Source: Streptomyces novaecaesareae
GTDB lineage: Bacteria > Actinomycetota > Actinomycetes > Streptomycetales > Streptomycetaceae
Length of the DNA: 64,000 nt
NCBI RefSeq assembly: GCF_000716875.1
Contig: NZ_JNWQ01000044.1
Span: 1-64,000, forward strand
Direction: 5' to 3'
Below are positions 47,600-55,956 of the stretch, in pieces (position 1 is the stretch's first letter; every line of letters begins with the position of its first letter). The position numbers were made by a program, and so were the translations under genes. The notes beneath the pieces were generated by a model. The model saw nothing but the letters and a program-made list of their open reading frames with translations, had not been told where the DNA came from and searched no databases.

Positions 47600-48781
47600 T
47601 CACACGCCCTGGTCCACCCCCTTGACCAGGTGCTGCGGGATCGGGCGCTTCTCGATGGCCGCCGCCATGATCCCGGGGAAGGCGTCCGGGGTGCAGGCGA
47701 AGGCCGGCGCGCCGAGGGCGGCCAGGGCGGCGGCGTGCGCGTGGTCGTAGGCGGGCGCACCTTCGTCGGAGAGCGCGAGCAGGGCGATGAACTGGACGCC
47801 CGCCGCCTTCATCGCGGCGACCCGCTTGAGCATGCCGTCCCGGATCCCGCCCTCGTACAGGTCGCTGATCAGCACCACGACGGTCTCGGACGGGCGGGTG
47901 ATCTTCGACTGGCAGTAGGCGAGCGCGCGGTTGATGTCGGTGCCGCCGCCGAGCTGGGTGGCGAACAGGACGTCCACCGGGTCGGTGAGCTGCTCGGTGA
48001 GGTCGACCACCGAGGTGTCGAAGACGACCAGCCTGGTGTCCAGGGTGCGCATCGAGGCGAGCACCGCGCCGAAGACCGCCGAGTGCACGACCGAGGGCGC
48101 CATCGAACCGGACTGGTCGATGCAGAGGATGACGTCCTTCTTCACGGCCCGTTGGGCGCGGGCGTAGCCGACCAGCCGCTCGGGGACGACCGTGCCGTGC
48201 TCGGGCAGGTAGTTCCGCAGGTTCGCCCGGATCGTCCGGTCCCAGTCGATGTCGCGGTGCCGGGGCCGGTTGACCTTGGCGCTGCGGTCGAGGGCGCCGC
48301 CGAGGGTGGCCCGGGTGCGGTCGGCGAGCCGGCGCTCCAGGTCGGCGACGACCTTGCCGACCACGGCCCGGGCGGTCTCCCGGGTCGTCTCGGGAAGCGC
48401 GTGCTTGAGCGAGAGCAGGGTGCCGACCAGGTGGACGTCCGGTTCGACGGCCTCCAGCATCTCCGGCTCCAGGAGCAGCCGGTCCAGGCCGAGCCGGGTG
48501 ATCGCGTCCTGCTGCATCAGCTGGACGACGGTGGACGGGAAGTACTCGCGGATGTCGCCCAGCCAGCGGGCCACCTGCGGGGCCGAGCCGCCCAGCCCGG
48601 CGCTGCGGCGGCCGCCGCGGGCCGCCCGGGCGCCCTCCTCGGGCGCGCCCCGGTAGAGCGCGGCGAGGGCGCCGTCCATCGCGGCGTCCCGCCCGCGCAG
48701 GGTGCAGCCGGTGCCGTCGGCCTCGCCGCCGAGCACCAGCCGCCAGCGGCGGAGCCGCTCGTCGGTCGTGGGCGCTGCCAT
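47600..48781 (-). CDS. VWA domain-containing protein (CoxE/YehP-like)
   Basis: 393-residue cytoplasmic protein. The N-terminal half (about residues 1-205) is helical and contains LRRWRLVLGGEADGTG and QVARWLGDIREYFPSTVVQL. The C-terminal half is a von Willebrand A domain with the MIDAS motif DQSGSM near residue 220, the second MIDAS Thr in LGGGTDINRAL and the Asp in VLISDLYEGG. No signal peptide or membrane helix is present. Such VWA proteins act as partners of MoxR AAA ATPases in metal-dependent remodelling. It is 34 bases after the DUF5682 gene and the last gene of the operon. Confidence 0.92.
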   Translation of the reverse strand: MAAPTTDERLRRWRLVLGGEADGTGCTLRGRDAAMDGALAALYRGAPEEGARAARGGRRSAGLGGSAPQVARWLGDIREYFPSTVVQLMQQDAITRLGLDRLLLEPEMLEAVEPDVHLVGTLLSLKHALPETTRETARAVVGKVVADLERRLADRTRATLGGALDRSAKVNRPRHRDIDWDRTIRANLRNYLPEHGTVVPERLVGYARAQRAVKKDVILCIDQSGSMAPSVVHSAVFGAVLASMRTLDTRLVVFDTSVVDLTEQLTDPVDVLFATQLGGGTDINRALAYCQSKITRPSETVVVLISDLYEGGIRDGMLKRVAAMKAAGVQFIALLALSDEGAPAYDHAHAAALAALGAPAFACTPDAFPGIMAAAIEKRPIPQHLVKGVDQGV

Positions 48782-48815
48782 CTCGTCCTCCTTCGGGGGG
48801 GGTCAGCCTGGGGTG

Positions 48816-51242
48816 TCAGGTGTTGCGGCCGGTGGCCTGTCGGGGGATCGTCGGTCGGGCGCCGAGCAGCAGAGCCACCACGGGGACGGCGGCGTCGGCC
48901 CGGGCCCGGTCCAGCTCGCGCGCCGGGGCGCGGTCCGCCGGGGGCTCGCCGAGCGGGCCGGCCGCGACCCGGCCGCCGATGCCAGTGCGCACGCCCGCCT
49001 CCAACCCGGCGAAGGTGCGGCGCAGCAGGGGCAGGACGTCGGTGAAGACCTCGCCGCTCACCGCCGTCAGCCACTCGTCCAGCAGGGCCAGCAGCCGGGG
49101 GTCGTGCAGCAGCAGGGCGCCGCCGCCGGTGAGGAAGCCCTCGACCCAGCCGGCCGCGTCCGCCGGGGCGCCGGCGGTGGACAGGACCAGTCGCAGTCGG
49201 CGGCCGGCCTCCTCGGTGTCGAGCCGGCCGTCGTCCAGCAGCAGTCGGACGGCCCGGCCGCGGAGCAGGCCGGGGGCGCCGGTGGCCGGCCCGCCGGAGG
49301 GCTCGCGGCGGGCGAGCGAGCGCAGCGCGGCGGCCCAGCGGTCGGCCAGGCCGGGCGGGCCGCCGGGGGCGTCGAGGGCGTCCGGGCCGCCGGGGGCGCC
49401 GAGGGCGTCCAGGCCGCCGGGGGCGTCGGGGGCATCGGGTTGCGGTGCTCCGGCGGAGGCCAGCAGGCCGATCGCGCCGTGCACCTCGTCCAGGCGGCCG
49501 CGCATCGTCGCCGCGCTCTCGGCGTCCAGCCCGACGCAGGCGGGCGGCAGTCCGACGCAGATCCGCTCGGCCAGGCCCGTCGCCGCCTCGGCGAGCGCGC
49601 CGTGGTCGGTGCCGCGCACGTCGCCGTAGCGCAGCGCGCGGACCAGCGCGGGCAGCGCGCCGGCCAGGTGCGCGACGTCGGTGTCCAGGGCCGCGCAGTC
49701 GGCGAGCACCCGCATCACGGCGGGCAGCGCGCCGGACAGCCCGGCCAGCAGGCAGGTCTCCACCAGGCCGGTCAGCTCGGCGAGTTCGACGGCGGCGCGG
49801 GCGGCACCGACCGCCTTGCCAACGGCCGCCTCCTCCACCGTGGTGCCCCACCGGGCGGCCTCGGCGATCCGGACCGCGAACTCCGGCTGCCAGCACAGCC
49901 GCCAGCTCTCCCGGAAGGTCCCGGTCGAGTTGACCGAGGAACGGGCGGGCACGCCCCAGTCCACGCCCAGCAGCCGCAGCCGGTGCAGCAGCCGGGAGCG
50001 GGCCGCGTCGGTCTCCTTGCGCAGGTCGAGGTCGACGTCCTTCGGTGCGGCGTCGGGCTTGAGCCGCAGCGAGCGCTGCAGCCGGGCGAGGTCGCGCTGC
50101 AGCGGCACGGCCGGCGCGGAGTCCGGGACCTCGCCCAGTTCGTCGCCGACGACCAGGCGGTCCCGGACGAGCTCCAGGGCGACGTCGGACCCCTCGCAGA
50201 GGACCGCGCGGACGGCGTCCAGGGTCTCGGTCAGCCCGGCGAGCGGGCGGCCGCGCAGGACGGCCAGGGTCTCGGCGAGCCGGACCGCCTCGATGACGTG
50301 CGCGGAGGAGACCGGGTGGTCCTCGGCCCGCAGGAGCTCGGCGGCCCGGGTGAGCCAGCGCGGCACCGGATCGCCGTCGGTGGTGAAGAGGTGGTGGTAC
50401 CAGCCGGGCGACTGCACGCCCGCGCCGTAACCGGTGGACTGGGCGAGCCGGCGGTGCGTCCACGGCACCCAGGTGATGTCCGTGCGCACCTTCTTCGGCA
50501 GCCCGGCGAGCAGCGCCCGGTCGTGCGCGACGGTGGGCATCCGCTCCAGCGCGGGGACGTGGAAGGCGCCGCAGACCACGGCGATCCGGCGGTGCCCGGC
50601 GCGGCGGGCGGCGCGGATCTGCTGGCGCATGTGCGCTTCGCGCAGGCGGTCCCGGCGGGACTCGGCGAGGCCCTCGGCGCGCAGGGCGCCCATCGCCTCG
50701 GCGACGGCGGCGAACGGCGCCAGCGCGTCGGTGCCGGGCGCGCGGTGCTCGACCACGTCCTCCCACCAGCGTTCCGGGTCGTCGTGCCCGGCCGCCTCGG
50801 CGAGCAGCGCCAGCGGGTCGGCGGGCGATTCGGGGCCGTCGGCGGCGTCGGAGCCGGTGCCGTCGGCGGCGTCGGAGCCAGTGCCGTCCTCGGAGCCGGT
50901 GGCGTTCTCCGGAGCGGGCGCGAAGCCGTACCCGGCGGGCAGGTCGATGAAGCGGACCGGCAGGTCGTGCTCCACGGCGTGCCGGATCGCCACCCACTCC
51001 GGGGAGAACTCGGCGTACGGCCAGAAGCCGGCCTTCGCCGGATCGTCCACCGCGTGGGCGAGCAGCGCGACCGGCGGCACCAGGGCCTTCTCGGCGGCCA
51101 GGTGGACGATGCCGTCGGCCTCCGGCGGGCCCTCGACCAGCACCGCGTCCGGCTGCCACTGCGCCAGGGCGGCGGCCACCGCCCGGGCCGAGCCGGGGCC
51201 GTGGTGGCGGATGCCGAGGAGGGCGACCTCAGCCTCGGTCAT
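48816..51242 (-). CDS. DUF5682 family protein
   Basis: 808-residue cytoplasmic protein of unknown biochemical function, always met with MoxR/VWA genes. The N-terminal 290 residues carry motifs LLGIRHHGPGSARAV, VLVEGPPEAD, REAHMRQQI and IAVVCGAFHVPAL; the His, Glu, Arg and His placement recalls TraB/TIKI- and erythromycin-esterase-like hydrolases (my inference). An acidic low-complexity insert with repeated GTGSDAADGTGSDAADG lies near residues 115-140. The rest is helical and Ala/Leu/Arg-rich. ATG 51242 overlaps the MoxR gene stop (ATGA, 51239-51242), so the two are coupled. The frame is open upstream across the MoxR gene, which is not coding. Confidence 0.88.
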   Translation of the reverse strand: MTEAEVALLGIRHHGPGSARAVAAALAQWQPDAVLVEGPPEADGIVHLAAEKALVPPVALLAHAVDDPAKAGFWPYAEFSPEWVAIRHAVEHDLPVRFIDLPAGYGFAPAPENATGSEDGTGSDAADGTGSDAADGPESPADPLALLAEAAGHDDPERWWEDVVEHRAPGTDALAPFAAVAEAMGALRAEGLAESRRDRLREAHMRQQIRAARRAGHRRIAVVCGAFHVPALERMPTVAHDRALLAGLPKKVRTDITWVPWTHRRLAQSTGYGAGVQSPGWYHHLFTTDGDPVPRWLTRAAELLRAEDHPVSSAHVIEAVRLAETLAVLRGRPLAGLTETLDAVRAVLCEGSDVALELVRDRLVVGDELGEVPDSAPAVPLQRDLARLQRSLRLKPDAAPKDVDLDLRKETDAARSRLLHRLRLLGVDWGVPARSSVNSTGTFRESWRLCWQPEFAVRIAEAARWGTTVEEAAVGKAVGAARAAVELAELTGLVETCLLAGLSGALPAVMRVLADCAALDTDVAHLAGALPALVRALRYGDVRGTDHGALAEAATGLAERICVGLPPACVGLDAESAATMRGRLDEVHGAIGLLASAGAPQPDAPDAPGGLDALGAPGGPDALDAPGGPPGLADRWAAALRSLARREPSGGPATGAPGLLRGRAVRLLLDDGRLDTEEAGRRLRLVLSTAGAPADAAGWVEGFLTGGGALLLHDPRLLALLDEWLTAVSGEVFTDVLPLLRRTFAGLEAGVRTGIGGRVAAGPLGEPPADRAPARELDRARADAAVPVVALLLGARPTIPRQATGRNT

Positions 51243-52321
51243 GCCGTCACCTCGCGGGCGGCCCGGTAGAAGTCCTTCCAGCCGTCGCGCTCGCGCACCA
51301 CCCCTTCGAGGTACTCGCGCCAGACCGCCTGGTCCGCCACCGGGTCGCGGACGACCGCGCCGAGGATGCCGGCCGTGACGTCCCCGGCGCGCAGCACGCC
51401 GTCGCCGAAGTGGGTGGCCAGGGCCATGCCGTTGGTCACCACCGAGATCGCCTCCGCGGTGGAGAGGGTGCCGCTCGGGGTCTTGACCTTCGTCCGGCCG
51501 TCCGTGGTGATCCCGGCCCGCAGCTCGCGGAAGACCGTCACCACCCGCCTGATCTCCTCGGCGCCGCCGGGCAGTTCGGGCAGTTCCAGGGAGCGGCCGA
51601 GCTGGCCGACCCGGCGGGTGACGATGTCGACCTCCTCCTCCAGCGAGCCCGGCAGCGGCAGCACCACGGTGTTGAAGCGGCGGCGCAGCGCGCTGGACAG
51701 CTCGTTGACGCCGCGGTCGCGGTCGTTGGCGGTGGCGATCACGTTGAAGCCGCGCACGGCCTGCGTCTCGGAGCCCAACTCCGGTACCGGGAGCGTCTTC
51801 TCGGACAGGATGGTGATCAGACTGTCCTGTACGTCGGCCGGGATGCGGGTCAGCTCCTCGACCCGGGCGATCTTGCCCTCGGCCATCGCCCGCATCAGCG
51901 GGGAGGGCACCAGCGCGTCCCGGCTCGGCCCGTCGGTGAGCAGCCGGGCGTAGTTCCAGCCGTACCGGACGGCCTCCTCGGGGGTGCCGGCGGTGCCCTG
52001 CACCAGCATCGTCGAGTCGCCGCTGATCGCGGCGGCCAGGTGCTCGGACACCCAGGTCTTCGCGGTGCCGGGCACGCCGAGCAGCAGCAGCGCGCGGTCC
52101 GTCGCCAGGGTCGTCACGGCGACCTCGACCACCCGGCGGGGGCCGATGTACTTGGGGGTGATCCGGGTGCCGTCGGCCAGTTCGCCGCCGAGCAGGTACG
52201 TCGCCACGGCCCACGGCGAGAGCTTCCAGCGCTCGGGGCGCGGACGGTCGTCCTGCGCGGCCAGCGCGGCCAGTTCACCGGCGAAGGCGTCCTCGGCGTG
52301 CTGCCGCAGAACGTCGGTCAT
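51239..52321 (-). CDS. MoxR family AAA ATPase
   Basis: 360-residue AAA+ ATPase of the MoxR group, a chaperone-like remodeller. Walker A is GVPGTAKTWV near residue 80; the Walker B region reads KIARVEELTRIPADVQ, with Glu-Glu instead of the usual Asp-Glu; sensor 1 is FNVIATAN and the arginine-finger region ALRRRFNTV. The C-terminal lid follows from about residue 230. ATG 52321 has AAGGAG 6 bases upstream. It is the first gene of the MoxR-DUF5682-VWA operon. A PafBC-type promoter match with one mismatch lies about 95 bases upstream, facing this gene. The partners suggest remodelling of a target by the VWA protein. Confidence 0.93.
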   Translation of the reverse strand: MTDVLRQHAEDAFAGELAALAAQDDRPRPERWKLSPWAVATYLLGGELADGTRITPKYIGPRRVVEVAVTTLATDRALLLLGVPGTAKTWVSEHLAAAISGDSTMLVQGTAGTPEEAVRYGWNYARLLTDGPSRDALVPSPLMRAMAEGKIARVEELTRIPADVQDSLITILSEKTLPVPELGSETQAVRGFNVIATANDRDRGVNELSSALRRRFNTVVLPLPGSLEEEVDIVTRRVGQLGRSLELPELPGGAEEIRRVVTVFRELRAGITTDGRTKVKTPSGTLSTAEAISVVTNGMALATHFGDGVLRAGDVTAGILGAVVRDPVADQAVWREYLEGVVRERDGWKDFYRAAREVTA

Positions 52322-52414
52322 GGGGGCTCCTTCGGGTCGGCCGCCGGGTACACGGGTGCCCGGGCGGCAGGATGATCGGGGGGAGCCAGGTCGGCGTCCC
52401 GGCCTGTGGGAACC

Positions 52415-52436
52415 ACCCTGCACCGAGCCACTGACA
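52415..52436 (-). promoter_or_regulatory. Near-match to RecA-independent DNA-damage (PafBC) promoter, MoxR side
   Basis: Read on the minus strand: TGTCAGTG (52436-52429), 8 bases, then CAGGGT (52420-52415). The consensus TGTCRGTG-N8-TANNNT is met except for the first -10 base (C for T). It is 94 bases upstream of the MoxR start and in mirror orientation to the site at 52483-52504. Confidence 0.6.
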
Positions 52437-52482
52437 GTTCGGCGAACGCACGTACGGCCGTCCCGGACGGGCAGTCAGCGAC

Positions 52483-52504
52483 TGTCAGTGCCGCCGCCTA
52501 CGGT
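52483..52504 (+). promoter_or_regulatory. Exact match to RecA-independent DNA-damage (PafBC) promoter, SWIM side
   Basis: TGTCAGTG (52483-52490), N8, TACGGT (52499-52504) fits TGTCRGTG-N8-TANNNT exactly. Transcription would start at or next to the ATG at 52512, which explains the missing Shine-Dalgarno sequence of the SWIM gene. Confidence 0.72.
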
Positions 52505-52511
52505 CGGTCGC

Positions 52512-53825
52512 ATGGAGGAACGCTGGAGCACCGAACACGTCCTGTCCCTGGCACCTGACGCCGCGTCGCAGAAGGCCGCGGGCAAGCTCTCCGCGCCCGC
52601 GCCGTGGTCCGGCACCGGCACCGACGGCACCGCGGTGTGGGGCGAGTGCAAGGGCAGCGGCCGTACGCCGTACCGCACCGTGGTCGAACTCGCCACGCCC
52701 GCCTACCAGTGCAGCTGCCCCAGCCGGAAGTTCCCGTGCAAGCACGCGCTCGGGCTCCTCCTGCTGTGGAGCGGCACCCCGGCAGCCGTCCCGGCCGCCG
52801 AACCCGCCGACTGGGCGGCCGACTGGCTCAAGGGCCGCCAGGAGCGCGCCGAGAAGCGCACGGCGCCCCCGGCCGACCCGGAGGCCGCCCGCCGCCGGGC
52901 CGAGGCACGCGGCGCCCGGGTCGCGGCCGGCGCGGCCGAGCTGCGGCTGCGCCTCGCCGACCGGATCCGGCACGGCCTGGCCGACCAGTCCACCGCCGGC
53001 CCCTGGGAGGAGGTCGCCGCCCGGATGGTCGACGCACAGGCCCCCGGACTGGCCACCCGCGTACGGGAGTTGGACACCACCCCGCAGGAGCGGCTGCTGG
53101 AGGAGTACGCGATGCTCCACCTGCTCGCCACCGCCGCCACCCGGGTCGACGAGCTGCCGCCCGAGCTGGCCGCGACCGTCCGCGCCCGGGTCGGCTACAC
53201 CCGGGACTCCAACGAGGTGCTGGCCGGCCCGACCGTCCGCGACCGCTGGCTGGTGCTCGGCAGCCGCACAGTGCCGATGGAAGGGGGCTCGGACGAACGA
53301 CTCACCACCCGCCGGGTCTGGCTGCGCGGCGCCAAGACCGGCCGCCCGGCGCTGCTGCTCGCCTTCGGCCGCCCCGGCCAGGCCCCCGACCTCGCCCTGC
53401 CCACCGGCCACCTGCTGGAGGCCGAACTCGCCTACCACCCCGGCGCCCGCCCGCTGCGCGCCACGCTCGGCGACCGCTACGGCGCCCCCGAGGCCGGGCC
53501 GGCCGCCCCGCCCGCCGGGCTCACCGTCGCCGAGGCGGTGGCCGGCTACGGCACCGCCGTCGCCGACGACCCGTGGCTGGAGAGCTGGCCCACCGTCCTC
53601 ACCGGCGTCGTCCCGGTCCGCACCCCGGACGGCTGGCACCTGACGGACGGCCACCACACCGTGCCGGTCCGCGCCTCGGCCGTCCCGGAAGCGGCGCTCT
53701 GGCGTCTGGCCGCGGTCTCCACCGGCCGCCCGCTGACGGTCTTCGGCGAGTACGGCCACCAGGGCTTCGCCCCGGTCACCGCCTGGCCCGAGGGCCACCG
53801 GCCGGTAGGCCTCACCAATTCCTAG
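52512..53825 (+). CDS. SWIM zinc finger family protein
   Basis: 437-residue protein. The SWIM zinc motif CxCx(n)CxH is clear at about residues 72-83 (YQCSCPSRKFPCKHALG), a fold that binds DNA or protein. A coiled, Arg/Ala-rich segment follows (about 105-150), then a beta-rich domain ending PVGLTNS. In enteric bacteria a SWIM protein (YehQ) is likewise encoded beside a MoxR ATPase and a VWA protein. No ribosome site precedes ATG 52512; the promoter match at 52483-52504 would give a leaderless mRNA. It is followed 11 bases later by the DUF5691 gene and is divergent from the MoxR operon. Confidence 0.92.
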   Translation: MEERWSTEHVLSLAPDAASQKAAGKLSAPAPWSGTGTDGTAVWGECKGSGRTPYRTVVELATPAYQCSCPSRKFPCKHALGLLLLWSGTPAAVPAAEPADWAADWLKGRQERAEKRTAPPADPEAARRRAEARGARVAAGAAELRLRLADRIRHGLADQSTAGPWEEVAARMVDAQAPGLATRVRELDTTPQERLLEEYAMLHLLATAATRVDELPPELAATVRARVGYTRDSNEVLAGPTVRDRWLVLGSRTVPMEGGSDERLTTRRVWLRGAKTGRPALLLAFGRPGQAPDLALPTGHLLEAELAYHPGARPLRATLGDRYGAPEAGPAAPPAGLTVAEAVAGYGTAVADDPWLESWPTVLTGVVPVRTPDGWHLTDGHHTVPVRASAVPEAALWRLAAVSTGRPLTVFGEYGHQGFAPVTAWPEGHRPVGLTNS

Positions 53826-53836
53826 GAGCACCGAGA

Positions 53837-55435
53837 ATGACGATCACCCAGGACCCATGGGAGAGCCTGCACACCAGCGCCCTGCTCGGCACCGACCGCC
53901 GCCCGCTGCGGGCCGCCGCCCTACCGTTCGCCGAGGCCGTGGACCAGGCCGACCCGGCCACCGCCCTGCTGGAGCTGGCCGCCCTCGCCACCGTCCGCCG
54001 CCGGGCCGGCGCGCTGCCCGTACCGGCGGCCGGACCGCCCGGCCCGGCCGCGCCCGAGGACGCCCGCCCGGAGCTGCCCGAGCCGGCCGCCCGCCGACTG
54101 GCCGTCCTGCTGGCCGGCCGGGCCGGCGGCAGCGGCGGCACCCTGGCCAACCTGGCCGAGCTGCTGCCGCAGTGGCTCGCCACCGCCCGCGCGCGGGGCC
54201 TGCGGCCGCCCGCCGCGCTGATACCCGGCCTGCTCGACGCGGCCCGCGCACGCAGCGAACTACGCACCGACGCCGTCGCGTTGGCCGGTCCGCTGGGCCG
54301 CTGGCTGGCCGAGCAGAACCCGGACTGGCGGTTCGTGCTGCGCACCACCACCCAGGAGGCGGCGCAGCGGCCGGACGCCCCCGTCGACCACCACCTGTGG
54401 CACGAGGGCCTGTTCGCCGAGCGCGTCACCCACCTCACGCTGCTGCGCCGCAGCGACCCGGCCGCCGGCCTGGAGCTGCTGCGCAGCACCTGGCCCACCG
54501 AGCGCGCCGAGGACCGCCTGCTCTTCCTGGACGCCCTGCAGGACGGCCTCTCCCCCGCCGACGAGCCGTTCCTGGAGGCCGCCCTCGGCGACCGCAGCAA
54601 GAACGTCCGCGCCACCGCCGCCGAACTGCTCTCCACCCTGCCCGGCTCCGCGCTGGCCCGCCGGATGGCCGAGCGGGCCCGGGCCGCCGTCCGCCTCGCC
54701 GAGGCGGGCACGCATCTGCTGGTCACCCCGCCCGCCGAGTGCGACGCCGCCATGCAGCGCGACGGCATCGCCCCCAAGTCGCCCACCGGGCGCGGCGAAC
54801 GGGCCTGGTGGTTCGGCGAGGTGGTGGCCGCGGCACCGCTCTCGCTCTGGCCGGAGAGCACCGGCCTGCCGCCGGAGGAGCTGCTCGCCCTGCGGGTCGG
54901 CGACAGCCTCGACGAGACCAGCAGCAGCTGGGCCGACGACCTACGGGAGGCCTGGGCGCGCGCCGCCGTCCGCCAACACGACGCCGACTGGGCCCGGGCG
55001 CTGCTCGGCCCCGCCCCCGTGCCGCCCACCCGCGGCGCCGGCCGGGCCCGCGCCCCGCGCGCCACCGGCGCCCCGGCCAAGCTGCTGGCCGTCCTCCCGC
55101 CCGGGGAGCGGGCCGCCTGGACGGCCGCCTTCATCGAGGTGCACGGGCTGGGCGAGGCGTTCCAGCTGCTCGGCGCCTGCGCCACCCCGTGGACTCCGCC
55201 GCTGTCCACCGCCGTGGTGACGGCGCTGGCCCGGGCCGCCGCCTCCGGCGCGTACCCGTGGAGCCACAGCGGGGTGCTCGGGATGACGGAACGCGCGCTC
55301 GCCCCGGAGGCGGCCGCCGCGGTGGAGGAGCTGGCCGCCGGGGCCGCCCCGGACTCCGCCTGGGCGGAGACCTTCGGCCGGCTGGCCGGCACCCTGCGCT
55401 TCCGGGCCGCGATGCTCGCGGAGCTGGCGGGCTGA
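53837..55435 (+). CDS. DUF5691 domain-containing protein
   Basis: 532-residue cytoplasmic protein of unknown function. It is almost entirely alpha-helical, Ala/Leu/Arg-rich, with HEAT-like repeats around FLDALQDGLSPADEPFLEAAL and DRSKNVRATAAELLSTLP, consistent with a protein-interaction scaffold. WESLHTSALLGTDRRPL is the family N-terminus. ATG 53837 has AGGAG 8 bases upstream. It starts 11 bases after the SWIM gene, so they form one transcription unit; DUF5691 and SWIM genes commonly occur with MoxR-VWA genes. It ends in a strong terminator shared with the B12-binding subunit. Confidence 0.88.
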   Translation: MTITQDPWESLHTSALLGTDRRPLRAAALPFAEAVDQADPATALLELAALATVRRRAGALPVPAAGPPGPAAPEDARPELPEPAARRLAVLLAGRAGGSGGTLANLAELLPQWLATARARGLRPPAALIPGLLDAARARSELRTDAVALAGPLGRWLAEQNPDWRFVLRTTTQEAAQRPDAPVDHHLWHEGLFAERVTHLTLLRRSDPAAGLELLRSTWPTERAEDRLLFLDALQDGLSPADEPFLEAALGDRSKNVRATAAELLSTLPGSALARRMAERARAAVRLAEAGTHLLVTPPAECDAAMQRDGIAPKSPTGRGERAWWFGEVVAAAPLSLWPESTGLPPEELLALRVGDSLDETSSSWADDLREAWARAAVRQHDADWARALLGPAPVPPTRGAGRARAPRATGAPAKLLAVLPPGERAAWTAAFIEVHGLGEAFQLLGACATPWTPPLSTAVVTALARAAASGAYPWSHSGVLGMTERALAPEAAAAVEELAAGAAPDSAWAETFGRLAGTLRFRAAMLAELAG

Positions 55436-55497
55436 CGCAGGGCTGGAACCGGGCTGGGACCGGGCGGCCGGGCCGGCGTCAAAGGATCGGAACCGGA

Positions 55498-55544
55498 TAC
55501 GGCGGAGCGGGCCGGCCCCCGGGGGACCGGCCCGCTCCGCCGTA
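55498..55544. terminator. Bidirectional terminator, 18-bp perfect stem
   Basis: Arms 55498-55515 (tacggcggagcgggccgg) and 55527-55544 are exact complements with an 11-base GC-rich loop. It lies between the convergent DUF5691 and B12-subunit genes, directly beyond the stop codon of the latter. Confidence 0.9.
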
Positions 55545-55551
55545 CCGGAAG

Positions 55552-55956
55552 TCAGCTCGCCCGAAGGTTGGCCTCGACCCAGGCGACCACGTCCCGGGTC
55601 GGCGTGCCCGGGGTGAAGATGTCCGCGACGCCCATCGCCTTCAGCTCGGCGATGTCCTCGTCCGGGATGATCCCCCCGCAGAAGACCTTGATGTCCTCCG
55701 CGTCACGCTCCTTCAGCAGCTCCAGCACCCGCGCGCAGAGCGTCATGTGGGCGCCGGAGAGGATCGACAGCCCGATGCCGTCCGCGTCCTCCTGGATCGC
55801 GGTGTCGACGACCTGCTCGGGCGTCTGGTGCAGGCCGGTGTAGATGACCTCCATACCGGCGTCGCGCAGGGCACGCGCAATGACCTTGGCGCCACGGTCG
55901 TGACCGTCGAGCCCCGGCTTGGCGACCACCACACGGATCGGCCCCGACACACTCAT
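55552..55956 (-). CDS. Cobalamin B12-binding domain protein (acyl-CoA mutase small subunit, IcmB-like)
   Basis: 134-residue stand-alone B12-binding subunit. The base-off/His-on signature DxHxxG is present as DGHDRG near residue 20, followed by the second signature GLSILSGAH and the glycine-rich [11 protein letters not shown]. Such subunits (IcmB, HcmB) complete mutases whose large subunit lacks this domain; one such large subunit is encoded at 11501-13108. ATG 55956 has AGGAGG 5 bases upstream and is preferred over the in-frame ATG at 55986. Monocistronic. The pairing is inferred, because other large subunits may exist outside the window. Confidence 0.92.
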   Translation of the reverse strand: MSVSGPIRVVVAKPGLDGHDRGAKVIARALRDAGMEVIYTGLHQTPEQVVDTAIQEDADGIGLSILSGAHMTLCARVLELLKERDAEDIKVFCGGIIPDEDIAELKAMGVADIFTPGTPTRDVVAWVEANLRAS

